DNA from: Candidatus Poribacteria bacterium
GTDB lineage: Bacteria; Poribacteria; WGA-4E; WGA-3G
Length of the DNA: 44,785 nucleotides
Assembly (NCBI GenBank): GCA_028820845.1
Contig: JAPPII010000032.1
Location: 1 to 44,785 of the forward strand
Reading direction: 5' to 3'
The notes beneath the pieces are model-generated. The model saw only the letters and a list, made by a program, of their open reading frames with translations. It did no database searches and was not told where the DNA came from. This document shows positions 20,105 through 27,877 of this stretch, piece after piece (the stretch's first letter is position 1; each line of letters opens with the position of its first letter). The position numbers were made by a program, and so were the translations under genes.

Positions 20105-20707
20105 ATGTTGAGAAAACTTGGATCAATAGAAGTGAAACGAATCGATCTCTGGGTCGATGAGTCTGGGCAAGACACAAGAGGTAAATTGTTCATTGTCGCG
20201 GGGGCAGTAGTGGCTGCAGAAAATAGAGATGAGGCACGCCAATTCTATGCCTCCCTAGAAAAAATCTCGGGCAAAGGCAAGGTCAAATGGGCAGCTGCAG
20301 ACAAAAATAAGCGTTTAACTTACCTACATACCGCAATCCAAGAAGCCGCTGCTCTTGATGTCACGCTCTTCTACAGCGAATTCCATCAAACAACGGATTA
20401 TGACGGCGCAACAGTTGAAGGTATTGCAAGAATAGTCCATAAACTACACCGTTCCGCTTCTCGCATATACGTCCATGTTGATGGACTCACCGAATCTAAA
20501 TGCAGCGATTACAGGGTTCGCTTGCGAAGGTTAGGGTGTCGTCGTGTTAGAGATGTGAGGGGAATTAGAAAAAGACAAAACGAGCCGCTCATAAGATTAG
20601 CAGATGCTCTAGCCGGGGGTATAGGAGCATCGCGAAAACATCAGAATAGCCAACTTGCTGGCCTTCTTTCACAAGCTGAGAAAGACGGAATTCTTGTTAA
20701 ACTTTAA
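20105..20707 (+). CDS. DUF3800 protein (RNase H-like fold), candidate guarded effector
   Basis: 200 residues. The N terminus IDLWVDESGQDTRGKLFIVAGAVVA is the DUF3800 hallmark (acidic DES near the start, then a hydrophobic strand). Further acidic positions are YSEFHQTTDYDG, VHVDGLTES and a C-terminal LIRLADALAGGIGA, consistent with the RNase H-like fold predicted for this family. DUF3800 proteins are common in defence and phage contexts and are accompanied by structured RNAs; biochemical activity is not established to my knowledge. The start at 20105 lies 1 nt after AAGG, which is poor spacing; TTG 20108 or GTG 20129 are alternatives. Its promoter carries a target for the CreA-like guide, suggesting control by the CRISPR effector. 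An overlapping 26-codon ORF (20080-20160) is considered under rejected items. Confidence 0.8.
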   Translation: MLRKLGSIEVKRIDLWVDESGQDTRGKLFIVAGAVVAAENRDEARQFYASLEKISGKGKVKWAAADKNKRLTYLHTAIQEAAALDVTLFYSEFHQTTDYDGATVEGIARIVHKLHRSASRIYVHVDGLTESKCSDYRVRLRRLGCRRVRDVRGIRKRQNEPLIRLADALAGGIGASRKHQNSQLAGLLSQAEKDGILVKL

Positions 20708-20712
20708 AACAG

Positions 20713-20809
20713 AAAACCACCCTCGTCAGAGAGTGGACAACCTATTCTCCCGGCCGGCCGGGGGACAGCTCAACCTACGTAATAGTTTTCGGCTGTGATT
20801 TTACTTCTG
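20713..20809 (-). ncRNA. Structured RNA, copy 1 (distal)
   Basis: Minus-strand RNA similar to copy 2 (period 108 bp). Stems: ACAGC/GCTGT (20796-20792 with 20769-20765), a palindromic CCGGCCGG hairpin (20748-20764), and CCACTCTC/GAGGGTGG (20736-20729 with 20724-20717) followed by TTTT. Compared with copy 2 the outer pair changes A-U to G-C and the palindrome changes sequence while keeping pairing. In the last stem the single non-Watson-Crick pair is U-G on the minus strand but A-C on the plus strand, which points to the minus strand as the RNA. Its end lies 6 nt from the DUF3800 stop codon, antisense to it. Confidence 0.65.
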
Positions 20810-20820
20810 AGATTGGGCAA

Positions 20821-20930
20821 AAAACCACCTTGGTGAGAAGGTGGGCAACCTATCCTACTGACCGGTCAGCAGGCAGCTCAGCCTACGCAAAGTTTTCGGC
20901 TGCTACTTTACTTCTGCGAATGAACTACAT
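20821..20930 (-). ncRNA. Structured RNA, copy 2 (promoter-proximal)
   Basis: Predicted 5' end near 20930 from the promoter at 20937-20965. Stems on the minus strand: GCAGC/GCTGC (20903-20899 with 20877-20873), the perfect palindrome CTGACCGGTCAG (20858-20869), and CCACCTT/AAGGTGG (20843-20837 with 20830-20824) followed by TTTTTT, a textbook intrinsic terminator. Conserved single-stranded words shared with copy 1 include CAGAAGTAAA, CCGAAAACT and ATAGGTTG. Structured RNAs next to DUF3800 genes are known (the DUF3800 RNA motifs found by comparative genomics); I infer this is one or a relative, but I cannot assign a numbered class. Confidence 0.7.
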
Positions 20931-20936
20931 GATAAT

Positions 20937-20965
20937 AGTATAACCTTTTTTAGAAAAAAAGTCAA
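20937..20965 (-). promoter_or_regulatory. Minus-strand promoter for the tandem structured RNAs
   Basis: On the minus strand: TTGACT (20965-20960), 17-bp spacer, TATACT (20942-20937). One of the best promoters in the window; it faces away from the cas operon and toward the DUF3800 gene. Confidence 0.8.
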
Positions 20966-21038
20966 GGAATTCTTATAATTTCTAATTTTTTTTGAAAAAA
21001 ATGCTGAATTTTCAAATTTTTAAGTCGATTTTTTTACT

Positions 21039-21083
21039 TTTGCGTAAAACGCAAATTTTATATGGTATCATTAAAGCATAGTA
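21039..21083 (+). promoter_or_regulatory. cas operon promoter with palindromic operator
   Basis: TTTGCGT-AAA-ACGCAAA (21039-21055) is a perfect 7-bp inverted repeat. A -10 box TATCAT lies at 21066-21071 within TATCATTAA-N4-TAGTA (21066-21083), the same pattern as the DUF3800 promoter. The expected -35 (21043-21048) falls inside the palindrome and is poor (CGTAAA), so the palindrome is a good candidate for regulator binding, for instance by the WYL protein. Confidence 0.55.
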
Positions 21084-21111
21084 ATAGACTCTAAGTTTGT
21101 AGGAAAATAGA

Positions 21112-23178
21112 ATGAACCCTATTAAAGTTTTACCTGTCTACTCTAAACTCTCTCAATCTGAACCAAGCGCGGACATACCAACAGGACTTTCTTTGCGAGA
21201 ACACCAAGTTAAAACTTTTGATGCAATTCGAGATCCTGACGTTGATGTTGTCTTCAACACGGCAGTGACTGGTGATGGAAAGAGTCTTGCAGCGTATCTT
21301 CCCGCATTAGTTGACAATCACCGCGTTTTGGCAATGTATCCAACGAATGAGTTAATCCGTGACCAGCGTGATCAGATAGAAACTTATTGTGGTTTGTTCA
21401 GTAGCAATATTACACCAGAGTGCATGTACAGTGAGCACCTATATGATCTCCGCGCGGAATTGGAGTTAGGCAGCCAAGCGGGCGCGATAGAGTTTTTGGC
21501 AGAAGGACATGAAGTTTTACTCACAAACCCGGATATTTTCAACCTGATTGCCAACTTCAAATACATGAGCGAGCACCAAAACCCTGATCGGCTACTGCAG
21601 ACTATCTTGAATTGTTACGATGTATTTCTGTTTGACGAATTTCATATCTATGACGTTTCACAGGTGATTTCTGTGTTAACTGCGATGTTGTACATCATTG
21701 AACAAACACGAGGGACGCGCGACCGGAAGAAATTTGTCTTTCTTTCTGCTACGCCAAACCCTCTGCTGTTAGAGTGTTTGAAGCAATCCGGGCTTCGGTA
21801 TAAAATTATTGAAGGGGACTATCGTTTTGAAAATGCCGACGAACAGCGTTGGAGTCAGATTTGCAAACCTTTTACCCTTCACTTTCATGGAATTGGGCGG
21901 CAGACCGAGGCATGGATTCAGAGCCATTATGAGGAAATAGCGAACTGGTTTTCAGAAAATCCTGGGTCGCGCGGGGCAATCATTGTTGATTCAGTCGCAT
22001 CGGCGAAACGTATTGTAGCATTTCTCACGGAACGTCACGATGCAAAAGAGTTTCCAAGTGTTGGGGAAATCACAGGCTTAACCGGAAAATTGGACAGAAA
22101 ATCAGCACGGGAAAAAGATCTACTTGTCGGAACATCAACGGTTGATGTCGGCGTTGATTTCAAGATCAACTACCTCATTTTTGAAGCACTTAACGCGGGC
22201 TCATGGGTTCAACGTCTTGGGCGTCTTGGGAGGCACAAAGGGTATAAACAAGATGATGGTACGAAGATTAACTTTACCAGTTTTGTGGCACACTCCTTGC
22301 TCCCGAAGTATGTAGCCGAACGGATAGAAGCAGCTGATATTCCTGAAGAGGTCAACAAAATTTCGTTGATAGATTCCATGCGAAACGAAGAAAAAGATAA
22401 ACGTATTTTCTCACCAACCAACGATTTTCGGAACTATCAACGCTCATGGGGTTGGCTACATCCTGCCCACGTCATTAATATATTGGGACACCCGCGGTTG
22501 CGTGATAATTACGCGTCGCTACGCGAACAACTAACAGAAACCTACAACAACGTCTTCAAGCTGAACATCGGTGAGCGAGTAAAGTGGTATTATAAAATCA
22601 CGCAAGAGCGACCTGAAATCATTGAAAACGTTGTAACTCACTTTCGCGGTGAAACGCCCTTCACGTGTGGTATCCTTGATCAAAATGATGGTGAAATTAA
22701 AACCTATGATTTGCTATGGATTCTCAGGAATGCTGAGACTGAATGGATAAATAAGCACGATTTCATGGAAATCGCTCAAGCACGAGATATTCAACCTCAT
22801 CGGTATAAGTATGTTGATGTCTATCTACGGTTGCTAAAGTATCGTCCTGAACCTGAACGACTGCGGCTACGCTCCAATAAGGCAATTTTCAGCAGATTTA
22901 GTGAAGACGCATATTGCAAAGTAAAAGTGCGTCAAGGCTTTCAGATTGATGGCAATTTCCAAGGCATTAACAAAATAAACCGTTTACTCAAGCGTAAAAA
23001 ACTTTTGTGTCTGATCCGTAAAGAGTCAGTAGATAAATTGAGAGCCTATTTACGCCTACCACCACTTTTTGGCATTTCTCGCTTAATTGACTCCGAAGGG
23101 AATCCACTGAGTGTTATCTTTTTTAAAGACGCGCTCTTGTTACAATCGTTGCCCTACATTTGGGCAGGGGAGGAATAA
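21112..23178 (+). CDS. cas3: Type I-D CRISPR helicase Cas3' (no HD domain)
   Basis: 688-residue superfamily 2 helicase that unwinds target DNA after Cascade binding. Motif I NTAVTGDGKSLA (GDGKS, residues 54-58), motif II FLFDEFHIYD (DEFH in place of DEAH) at about 175, motif III FLSATP at about 213, motif VI WVQRLGRLGRHKG at about 365. The HD nuclease that is fused to Cas3 in other type I systems is absent; in type I-D it resides in Cas10d, which is the next gene. The ribosome binding site is TAGGA, 7 nt before the ATG. The stop lies 2 nt before the cas10d start, so translation is likely coupled. First gene of the cas operon. Confidence 0.92.
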   Translation: MNPIKVLPVYSKLSQSEPSADIPTGLSLREHQVKTFDAIRDPDVDVVFNTAVTGDGKSLAAYLPALVDNHRVLAMYPTNELIRDQRDQIETYCGLFSSNITPECMYSEHLYDLRAELELGSQAGAIEFLAEGHEVLLTNPDIFNLIANFKYMSEHQNPDRLLQTILNCYDVFLFDEFHIYDVSQVISVLTAMLYIIEQTRGTRDRKKFVFLSATPNPLLLECLKQSGLRYKIIEGDYRFENADEQRWSQICKPFTLHFHGIGRQTEAWIQSHYEEIANWFSENPGSRGAIIVDSVASAKRIVAFLTERHDAKEFPSVGEITGLTGKLDRKSAREKDLLVGTSTVDVGVDFKINYLIFEALNAGSWVQRLGRLGRHKGYKQDDGTKINFTSFVAHSLLPKYVAERIEAADIPEEVNKISLIDSMRNEEKDKRIFSPTNDFRNYQRSWGWLHPAHVINILGHPRLRDNYASLREQLTETYNNVFKLNIGERVKWYYKITQERPEIIENVVTHFRGETPFTCGILDQNDGEIKTYDLLWILRNAETEWINKHDFMEIAQARDIQPHRYKYVDVYLRLLKYRPEPERLRLRSNKAIFSRFSEDAYCKVKVRQGFQIDGNFQGINKINRLLKRKKLLCLIRKESVDKLRAYLRLPPLFGISRLIDSEGNPLSVIFFKDALLLQSLPYIWAGEE

Positions 23179-23180
23179 TA

Positions 23181-26100
23181 ATGGCTGAGCAACTTGAAAT
23201 GTTTGATCAGTTAGATAACAACCAAGATAACAGCGAAGTGACACCTACACCTACGCAACTTGATCAGTTGGTTGATTTAACGGATGACGGAATTGAAGTC
23301 GAAGAGGAATCCGCTTATATTGCGCTGCTGAAAGGATCAGTTCCCGCTAATGATCATGTTTTGCAAGATTACGTTGAGATCGTAGGACCCCGAATGCAGA
23401 GAGAATACACGCTGCGATCGGCAAAAGGGAGTTCCGTTGAAAAATACGCGCTCAATGACGACCAAAGTATGCTGGCGCATATCCTGAACGGAGTTTTTCC
23501 AACCTTGCAGATTATGAGGGAATCTGAAGCGGATTTGAGCGATATTGAGAAACATCTCTATCTCATTGCTTATACACTTCATGACTTGGACAAGTTGGTA
23601 AATGTCCGAAAATTAAGTGTTGCTAATGCTAACGAGAAACGCGAATTTTATGGCTATCTGGATGAATGGGTAGAGCGGTTACACTTTGATAATTTTTGTC
23701 CAGAATATAATACTTACCGTGAGGACATTGGCTATTTAATCCTGAATACGCAAGTAAAATATGGTGCAGATCTCAACCCACAAAATTTTGATCGCCAACT
23801 TTCAGGGAACCGCTATGAGTTTTTGAAAAGGATGTGCCGGTTTTCCGATCTCATCGCTTATTTTATGAAAAATCCCGCAAGTTTTTTAGAGAGACGGGAC
23901 ATTTCGGAATCGCTTACTCATTTAAGTCGTGGAAAACTTGTGTTTGCGTATCACAAAGTTTCCGAGAATCGAGGGATGCTGACTAATGTCATTAACAATG
24001 CTGTGCTTGCGGAGATGCGAGACAATTTTGGGTGGAAACCGTTCTTATTTTTTCCTACTGGTGTGACATATCTGCGATCTCGGAATTTGGATGACAAAGC
24101 ACTCCCAACAGGAGATGATATTGCTGAGATTGTTGTAGAGAAGCTCAAGACATACTGTACCTCCCGGCTTCGACAGAATCTAAACGGATTTACACGCGGC
24201 GGGAAAGGTTTCAAATATGCAGATTATTATGATGCCTTCTTTCAACCGGACGAAATGTTGGAATTAATCCAAAAAGGCTGCTTTAAGATTCTCCGACAGG
24301 ATAAAGCACCTTCGGCAGGGAAACGATTGGCAAAGCTCCAGCAGCTTCAAACGGATGGTAAAATTCCTGAGGATATTTCACTGGATTTTGAAGACGATCT
24401 CCGCGTAGATCAGTTGGCGGAGTATCTCGTTGAGGTGGAGAAGCTGCTTGGCAAATTCGCGTCGCGGGAAGCTGTGGCCAACGAAATTCTTTCTTATTTA
24501 GGAGTGAATAACTTGCAAGAAGCCTTTGCATCTATCCCAAGTCAGGGGGGGGTGCCGTTGCCCTGGTATTTCGTCGCTGGTAAGTACCTCTTGCAAAATC
24601 GCGGCAAAGATGAAAATGACATGAGGGCTTTGTTTGAGGAAATAGCTAAGCATGTTACTAAGGTGTTTGCTGAAACTATCCAGAATCAGCCACAATCGGA
24701 TAGCTTTACTACGCTGCGGGACTATGTTAAACAAACGGTTGATATTAACGGGCATCAAGGCATCCACCAAGACTTCCAGACTGAGCTCACTCGGTACACC
24801 AATACAAAAAAAGTTGGGAGGGGTTCAGATAAAGGATGTTCTCTCTGTTCATCGGTTTTTCAAACACAGGAATCTAGCGAAACAGACGTGATTTTTGCAC
24901 CGCAAGTTTTTAGTCATAAAAGTCCGATTAATTCTGGTCGAGTTAGGAGAGGTATTTGCCAACTGTGCAAGTTGGAAATGATGCTTCGTCAAATTCTGAT
25001 TCGATCACGATGGAATCTTATTGGCGCGGGGTATGAGAGTGTCAAAATTAAGTGGCTCTATTTTTATCCAAGTTATTTCTTTACGTCAGAAACATCTAAG
25101 GTTATCGGTAAGGCTTATCAAAACCTGAAATCCTTGAATTTTTTTGATGTGCGGCGAAAACTTCACAAGGGTAGTGCTGCAACTGATTTAGTAGAACTTG
25201 ATGAATTTATCATTGACACTGAAATCCCTGAAACTGAGAAGGAAAATTTGTTCAAAATGGATTTTAGTGAAAATGATTTGGCAACATTCTATTTCTGCGG
25301 TATTCCAACCCTTGGCACGCGACCAACCGATACAGAATCTTGGGCAATGCCCACGTTCCTGGGACTTCTCTCAACACTCGCTTTTAATGCTAAAGTTGTT
25401 GTGACGGAGTCGCAAGTGCCACTTTACCACAGTGCGGAGGATTTTAAAGAGACGGTGGTTCTCAATGCTCCACATTCTTTTGTTACACACGTTTTGAAAA
25501 AAGATAGACTCCGTATTGATGAGATAGAGACGGGTTTAGAAAAGCTCGCAGCTACCTACGACATTAACATTGATGCTTTTCGCGACGGAGCTAAACCGCA
25601 GTGGCAACATCTCAATGGTGTCGCTGGGAATATAGAGAGTGATCCACTCTATGTGTTCCACTATCTTGATGTACTTCGCCGAAAAAATAAGTGGGATAGT
25701 TTTCCGAAACCCAGAGACGGAGATATATTCATTCCGGAACGCTATTTGCAATTCTATGAAACCCTTGGAGGTGACAAAATGAGTCTAATTGAAGGCATTG
25801 CCGAGAGATGCTTCAATTTCTATGGACCCGATTCTTTTAACGCCAACAGCATATTGAAAGTAATCGCTTTAGTGGAGGATGTCATCATTAACAGTGATCC
25901 TACAATTGACCCAATTGACCTAAAATGGGAAGCACGCGGTGAGGTTCACAATCTAATGCAACGCGTTAGAAGTAGTCGGGCACAAGGCTTCGCCCGTTTG
26001 CTCCAACGAGAGGAGTCTGCGGCTATTGAAGCATTGATCAATTACTTCTATGACCAAGTATTTATGGATGATTACAAAGGGCAGCGGGCAATTCTGCGCG

Positions 26101-26204
26101 CCCGCCGGAACCGTCTTAATGCTGGTATCAACGCTTGGTATCAGGCGAACTGGCAACAATTCCGAAAAGAAAAAAATGAGGAGGCAACTGATGTCAATAA
26201 TTGA
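23181..26204 (+). CDS. cas10d: Type I-D large subunit Cas10d with N-terminal HD nuclease
   Basis: 1007 residues. The HD domain is seen as YTLHDLDKLVN (H134, D135), with an upstream His at SMLAH (H100). Two CxxC pairs, CSLC at about residue 553 and CQLC at about 593, form the zinc-binding treble-clef typical of Cas10 proteins. No GGDD cyclase motif is seen in the palm-like part, as expected for Cas10d. It cuts DNA and forms the large subunit of the I-D effector with Csc1 and Csc2. The start at 23181 (MAEQLEMF) is chosen over an in-frame ATG at 23160 because GGGGAGGA sits 7 nt upstream. It overlaps csc2 by 14 bp. Confidence 0.9.
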   Translation: MAEQLEMFDQLDNNQDNSEVTPTPTQLDQLVDLTDDGIEVEEESAYIALLKGSVPANDHVLQDYVEIVGPRMQREYTLRSAKGSSVEKYALNDDQSMLAHILNGVFPTLQIMRESEADLSDIEKHLYLIAYTLHDLDKLVNVRKLSVANANEKREFYGYLDEWVERLHFDNFCPEYNTYREDIGYLILNTQVKYGADLNPQNFDRQLSGNRYEFLKRMCRFSDLIAYFMKNPASFLERRDISESLTHLSRGKLVFAYHKVSENRGMLTNVINNAVLAEMRDNFGWKPFLFFPTGVTYLRSRNLDDKALPTGDDIAEIVVEKLKTYCTSRLRQNLNGFTRGGKGFKYADYYDAFFQPDEMLELIQKGCFKILRQDKAPSAGKRLAKLQQLQTDGKIPEDISLDFEDDLRVDQLAEYLVEVEKLLGKFASREAVANEILSYLGVNNLQEAFASIPSQGGVPLPWYFVAGKYLLQNRGKDENDMRALFEEIAKHVTKVFAETIQNQPQSDSFTTLRDYVKQTVDINGHQGIHQDFQTELTRYTNTKKVGRGSDKGCSLCSSVFQTQESSETDVIFAPQVFSHKSPINSGRVRRGICQLCKLEMMLRQILIRSRWNLIGAGYESVKIKWLYFYPSYFFTSETSKVIGKAYQNLKSLNFFDVRRKLHKGSAATDLVELDEFIIDTEIPETEKENLFKMDFSENDLATFYFCGIPTLGTRPTDTESWAMPTFLGLLSTLAFNAKVVVTESQVPLYHSAEDFKETVVLNAPHSFVTHVLKKDRLRIDEIETGLEKLAATYDINIDAFRDGAKPQWQHLNGVAGNIESDPLYVFHYLDVLRRKNKWDSFPKPRDGDIFIPERYLQFYETLGGDKMSLIEGIAERCFNFYGPDSFNANSILKVIALVEDVIINSDPTIDPIDLKWEARGEVHNLMQRVRSSRAQGFARLLQREESAAIEALINYFYDQVFMDDYKGQRAILRARRNRLNAGINAWYQANWQQFRKEKNEEATDVNN

Positions 26205-27198
26205 AATTCCCCAAACGCTTGTTCCTGAAACCTATTTCTTGGATACGATTCCCAAGGCACCCGAGGGGCGATACGCACACATTATCTTGGTTCGGGAGAC
26301 CGAATCCTATCCAGTCTTTCAAACCGATGGAACTCTAAACATCGCCAACGTTAAAAGCGGTTTGCAACAAACAGAACTATTGATCCGACTCGCAATGTTT
26401 AAACGTAAGCAAACCTCTCCAGAGCGTTTGACTGGACGTGAACTCCTGCGACGGACCGGTATCACACAGAATCAGAATGATAAAGCAGACAGGTACTGCG
26501 ACTACAATGAGCACTTCTGTCAGAGCTGTCCAGATTGTGTCTACTATGGGTTTGCTATCGGGAACGCTGGTGCTGAAAAGTCAAAGGTTTATGTGGATAC
26601 TGCTTACTCTATCAGTGGTTATGATGAATCGCATCAACAGTTCTCATTTAACGCCCTATTTGAGAAGGGAAACATGAGCCAAAAGGGCACAGTCAGATCC
26701 AGTTTTGGGGAACAGGATCACATTGTCCCGCAGGTCTACTTTCCTTCTGTAATTACTATTAAGGACGTGACATCCAATAGTTTCGCGTATGTGCTTAACA
26801 ATCTGCTGCGGACAAAACGATACGGTGCACAGACGACGCGAACAGGTAGGCTTGCCAATCATGTTGTTGGTATTGTATTTGCTGATGGAGAAATCTTTTC
26901 CAATCTTAAGCTGACTCAGGCAATCTATGACAGGCTTTCCGATTCTGAACAGTTGGAAAATACCCCGTTGAATCAAGCCGAAGTTATCAAAAATACCGAA
27001 ATGGCGATACCACAACTTCTCACTGAAGACGGAGTCATCTTTCATCATGTCCACGGCAGTGATCTTGGTGAATTAATGAATTGTGTGACTGCTGTAACTA
27101 CTGATGCTGACAAACTTAGGACATTCCTTGAAGAAACAGACGCGGAGACTACTGAGTATTCAGAACGTGTTATCCAAAGTGAGAAAAAGAAGAAGTAA
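26191..27198 (+). CDS. csc2: Type I-D backbone subunit Csc2 (Cas7 family)
   Basis: 335 residues. The N terminus (MSIIEIPQTLVPETYFLDTIPKAPEGRYAHIILVRETESYPVFQTDG) and LTGRELLRRTGITQNQ are characteristic of Csc2. The cysteine cluster YCDYNEHFCQSCPDC (about residues 108-122) is the zinc-binding insert of this subunit. Csc2 polymerises along the crRNA as the Cas7-type backbone. The start at 26191 has GAGGAGG 6 nt upstream; an earlier in-frame ATG (26050) would overlap cas10d by 150 bp and is unlikely. The C terminus ends in a Lys run (SEKKKK). Confidence 0.92.
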   Translation: MSIIEIPQTLVPETYFLDTIPKAPEGRYAHIILVRETESYPVFQTDGTLNIANVKSGLQQTELLIRLAMFKRKQTSPERLTGRELLRRTGITQNQNDKADRYCDYNEHFCQSCPDCVYYGFAIGNAGAEKSKVYVDTAYSISGYDESHQQFSFNALFEKGNMSQKGTVRSSFGEQDHIVPQVYFPSVITIKDVTSNSFAYVLNNLLRTKRYGAQTTRTGRLANHVVGIVFADGEIFSNLKLTQAIYDRLSDSEQLENTPLNQAEVIKNTEMAIPQLLTEDGVIFHHVHGSDLGELMNCVTAVTTDADKLRTFLEETDAETTEYSERVIQSEKKKK

Positions 27199-27208
27199 GG
27201 AGTTACTG

Positions 27209-27865
27209 ATGCACGTCGCAAAGTGCCAACTTATTTTGCATGACTCGCTCTATTATGCAACTCGTGAAATGGGCCGGCTCTATGAAACAGAAAAAGTCAT
27301 TCACAATTGGGCACTAACTTATGCACTTGGATTCATCCAAAGACCTTACTATTGTGCCGATAGTGTTCCTACGTATCAAGATGACCTCCAACCGATTAAC
27401 AAGGCAGGCGTTTACGTTACGCCTGCCAAACCTATTCGTTGTGATTATGTAATTAACACTTTTAAGTTCGCGGATAACCGACATCGTGCTTTCTCAACCC
27501 CGAATCGCACCAACAAACCCTCCTATGGAAAGGCGAAGGAACTCGCGCCTGAGAGCAAGTTTGAGTTTTTCATCATCGGTGAATTAGAAAAAAAACTCCC
27601 TAAGTGGATACGATTAGGTTTGTGGATGAGCAAGGCGCGGATAGAGATCAAAGCTGTGGAATCTCATTTAACACCGAAGCGCGGCACGTTTACCTGTCGA
27701 CATCTTTTGAATCCAATCGACCTCCCTATTTTGCCGGAGTTGTACGATCTCATTTCAATGCCACCAGTGAGTTTGCTGCAAAACGCACGATTTAGCGGCG
27801 AATATGTGGAATTTGGTGATGTTTGTTTGCCAGCATCCATGGCTTACTTTGCTGGTGCATCATAA
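27209..27865 (+). CDS. csc1: Type I-D subunit Csc1 (Cas5 family)
   Basis: 218 residues. MHVAKCQLILHDSLYYATREMGRLYETEKVIHNWALTYALGF is typical of Csc1, the Cas5-like protein that holds the 5' handle of the crRNA. The start at 27209 has AGGAG 6 nt upstream and follows csc2 by 10 bp; a longer reading from 27104 would overlap csc2 by 95 bp. cas6 follows after 12 bp. Confidence 0.9.
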   Translation: MHVAKCQLILHDSLYYATREMGRLYETEKVIHNWALTYALGFIQRPYYCADSVPTYQDDLQPINKAGVYVTPAKPIRCDYVINTFKFADNRHRAFSTPNRTNKPSYGKAKELAPESKFEFFIIGELEKKLPKWIRLGLWMSKARIEIKAVESHLTPKRGTFTCRHLLNPIDLPILPELYDLISMPPVSLLQNARFSGEYVEFGDVCLPASMAYFAGAS

Positions 27866-27877
27866 GGAGACCCACCC

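Noticed and set aside
20080-20160. A 26-codon ORF (starts MTHKTGKRN) that begins inside the guide target and overlaps the DUF3800 start; possible CreT-like mini-toxin.
   Set aside because: The archaeal CreT acts through clustered rare Arg codons; here there is one AGG and one AGA, not adjacent. The DUF3800 frame is clearly coding and explains the transcript. It may be a leader peptide, but nothing supports it.
20713-20930. Type III toxin-antitoxin reading (tandem RNA repeats as antitoxin of an upstream-encoded RNase).
   Set aside because: Type III antitoxins have short (about 36 nt) repeats upstream on the same strand with a terminator before the toxin; here the units are 108 bp, downstream and antisense.
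21079-21100. cas promoter as a second target of the CreA-like guide (GTA followed by ATAGAC).
   Set aside because: Only 3 of the first 6 positions match; no seed.
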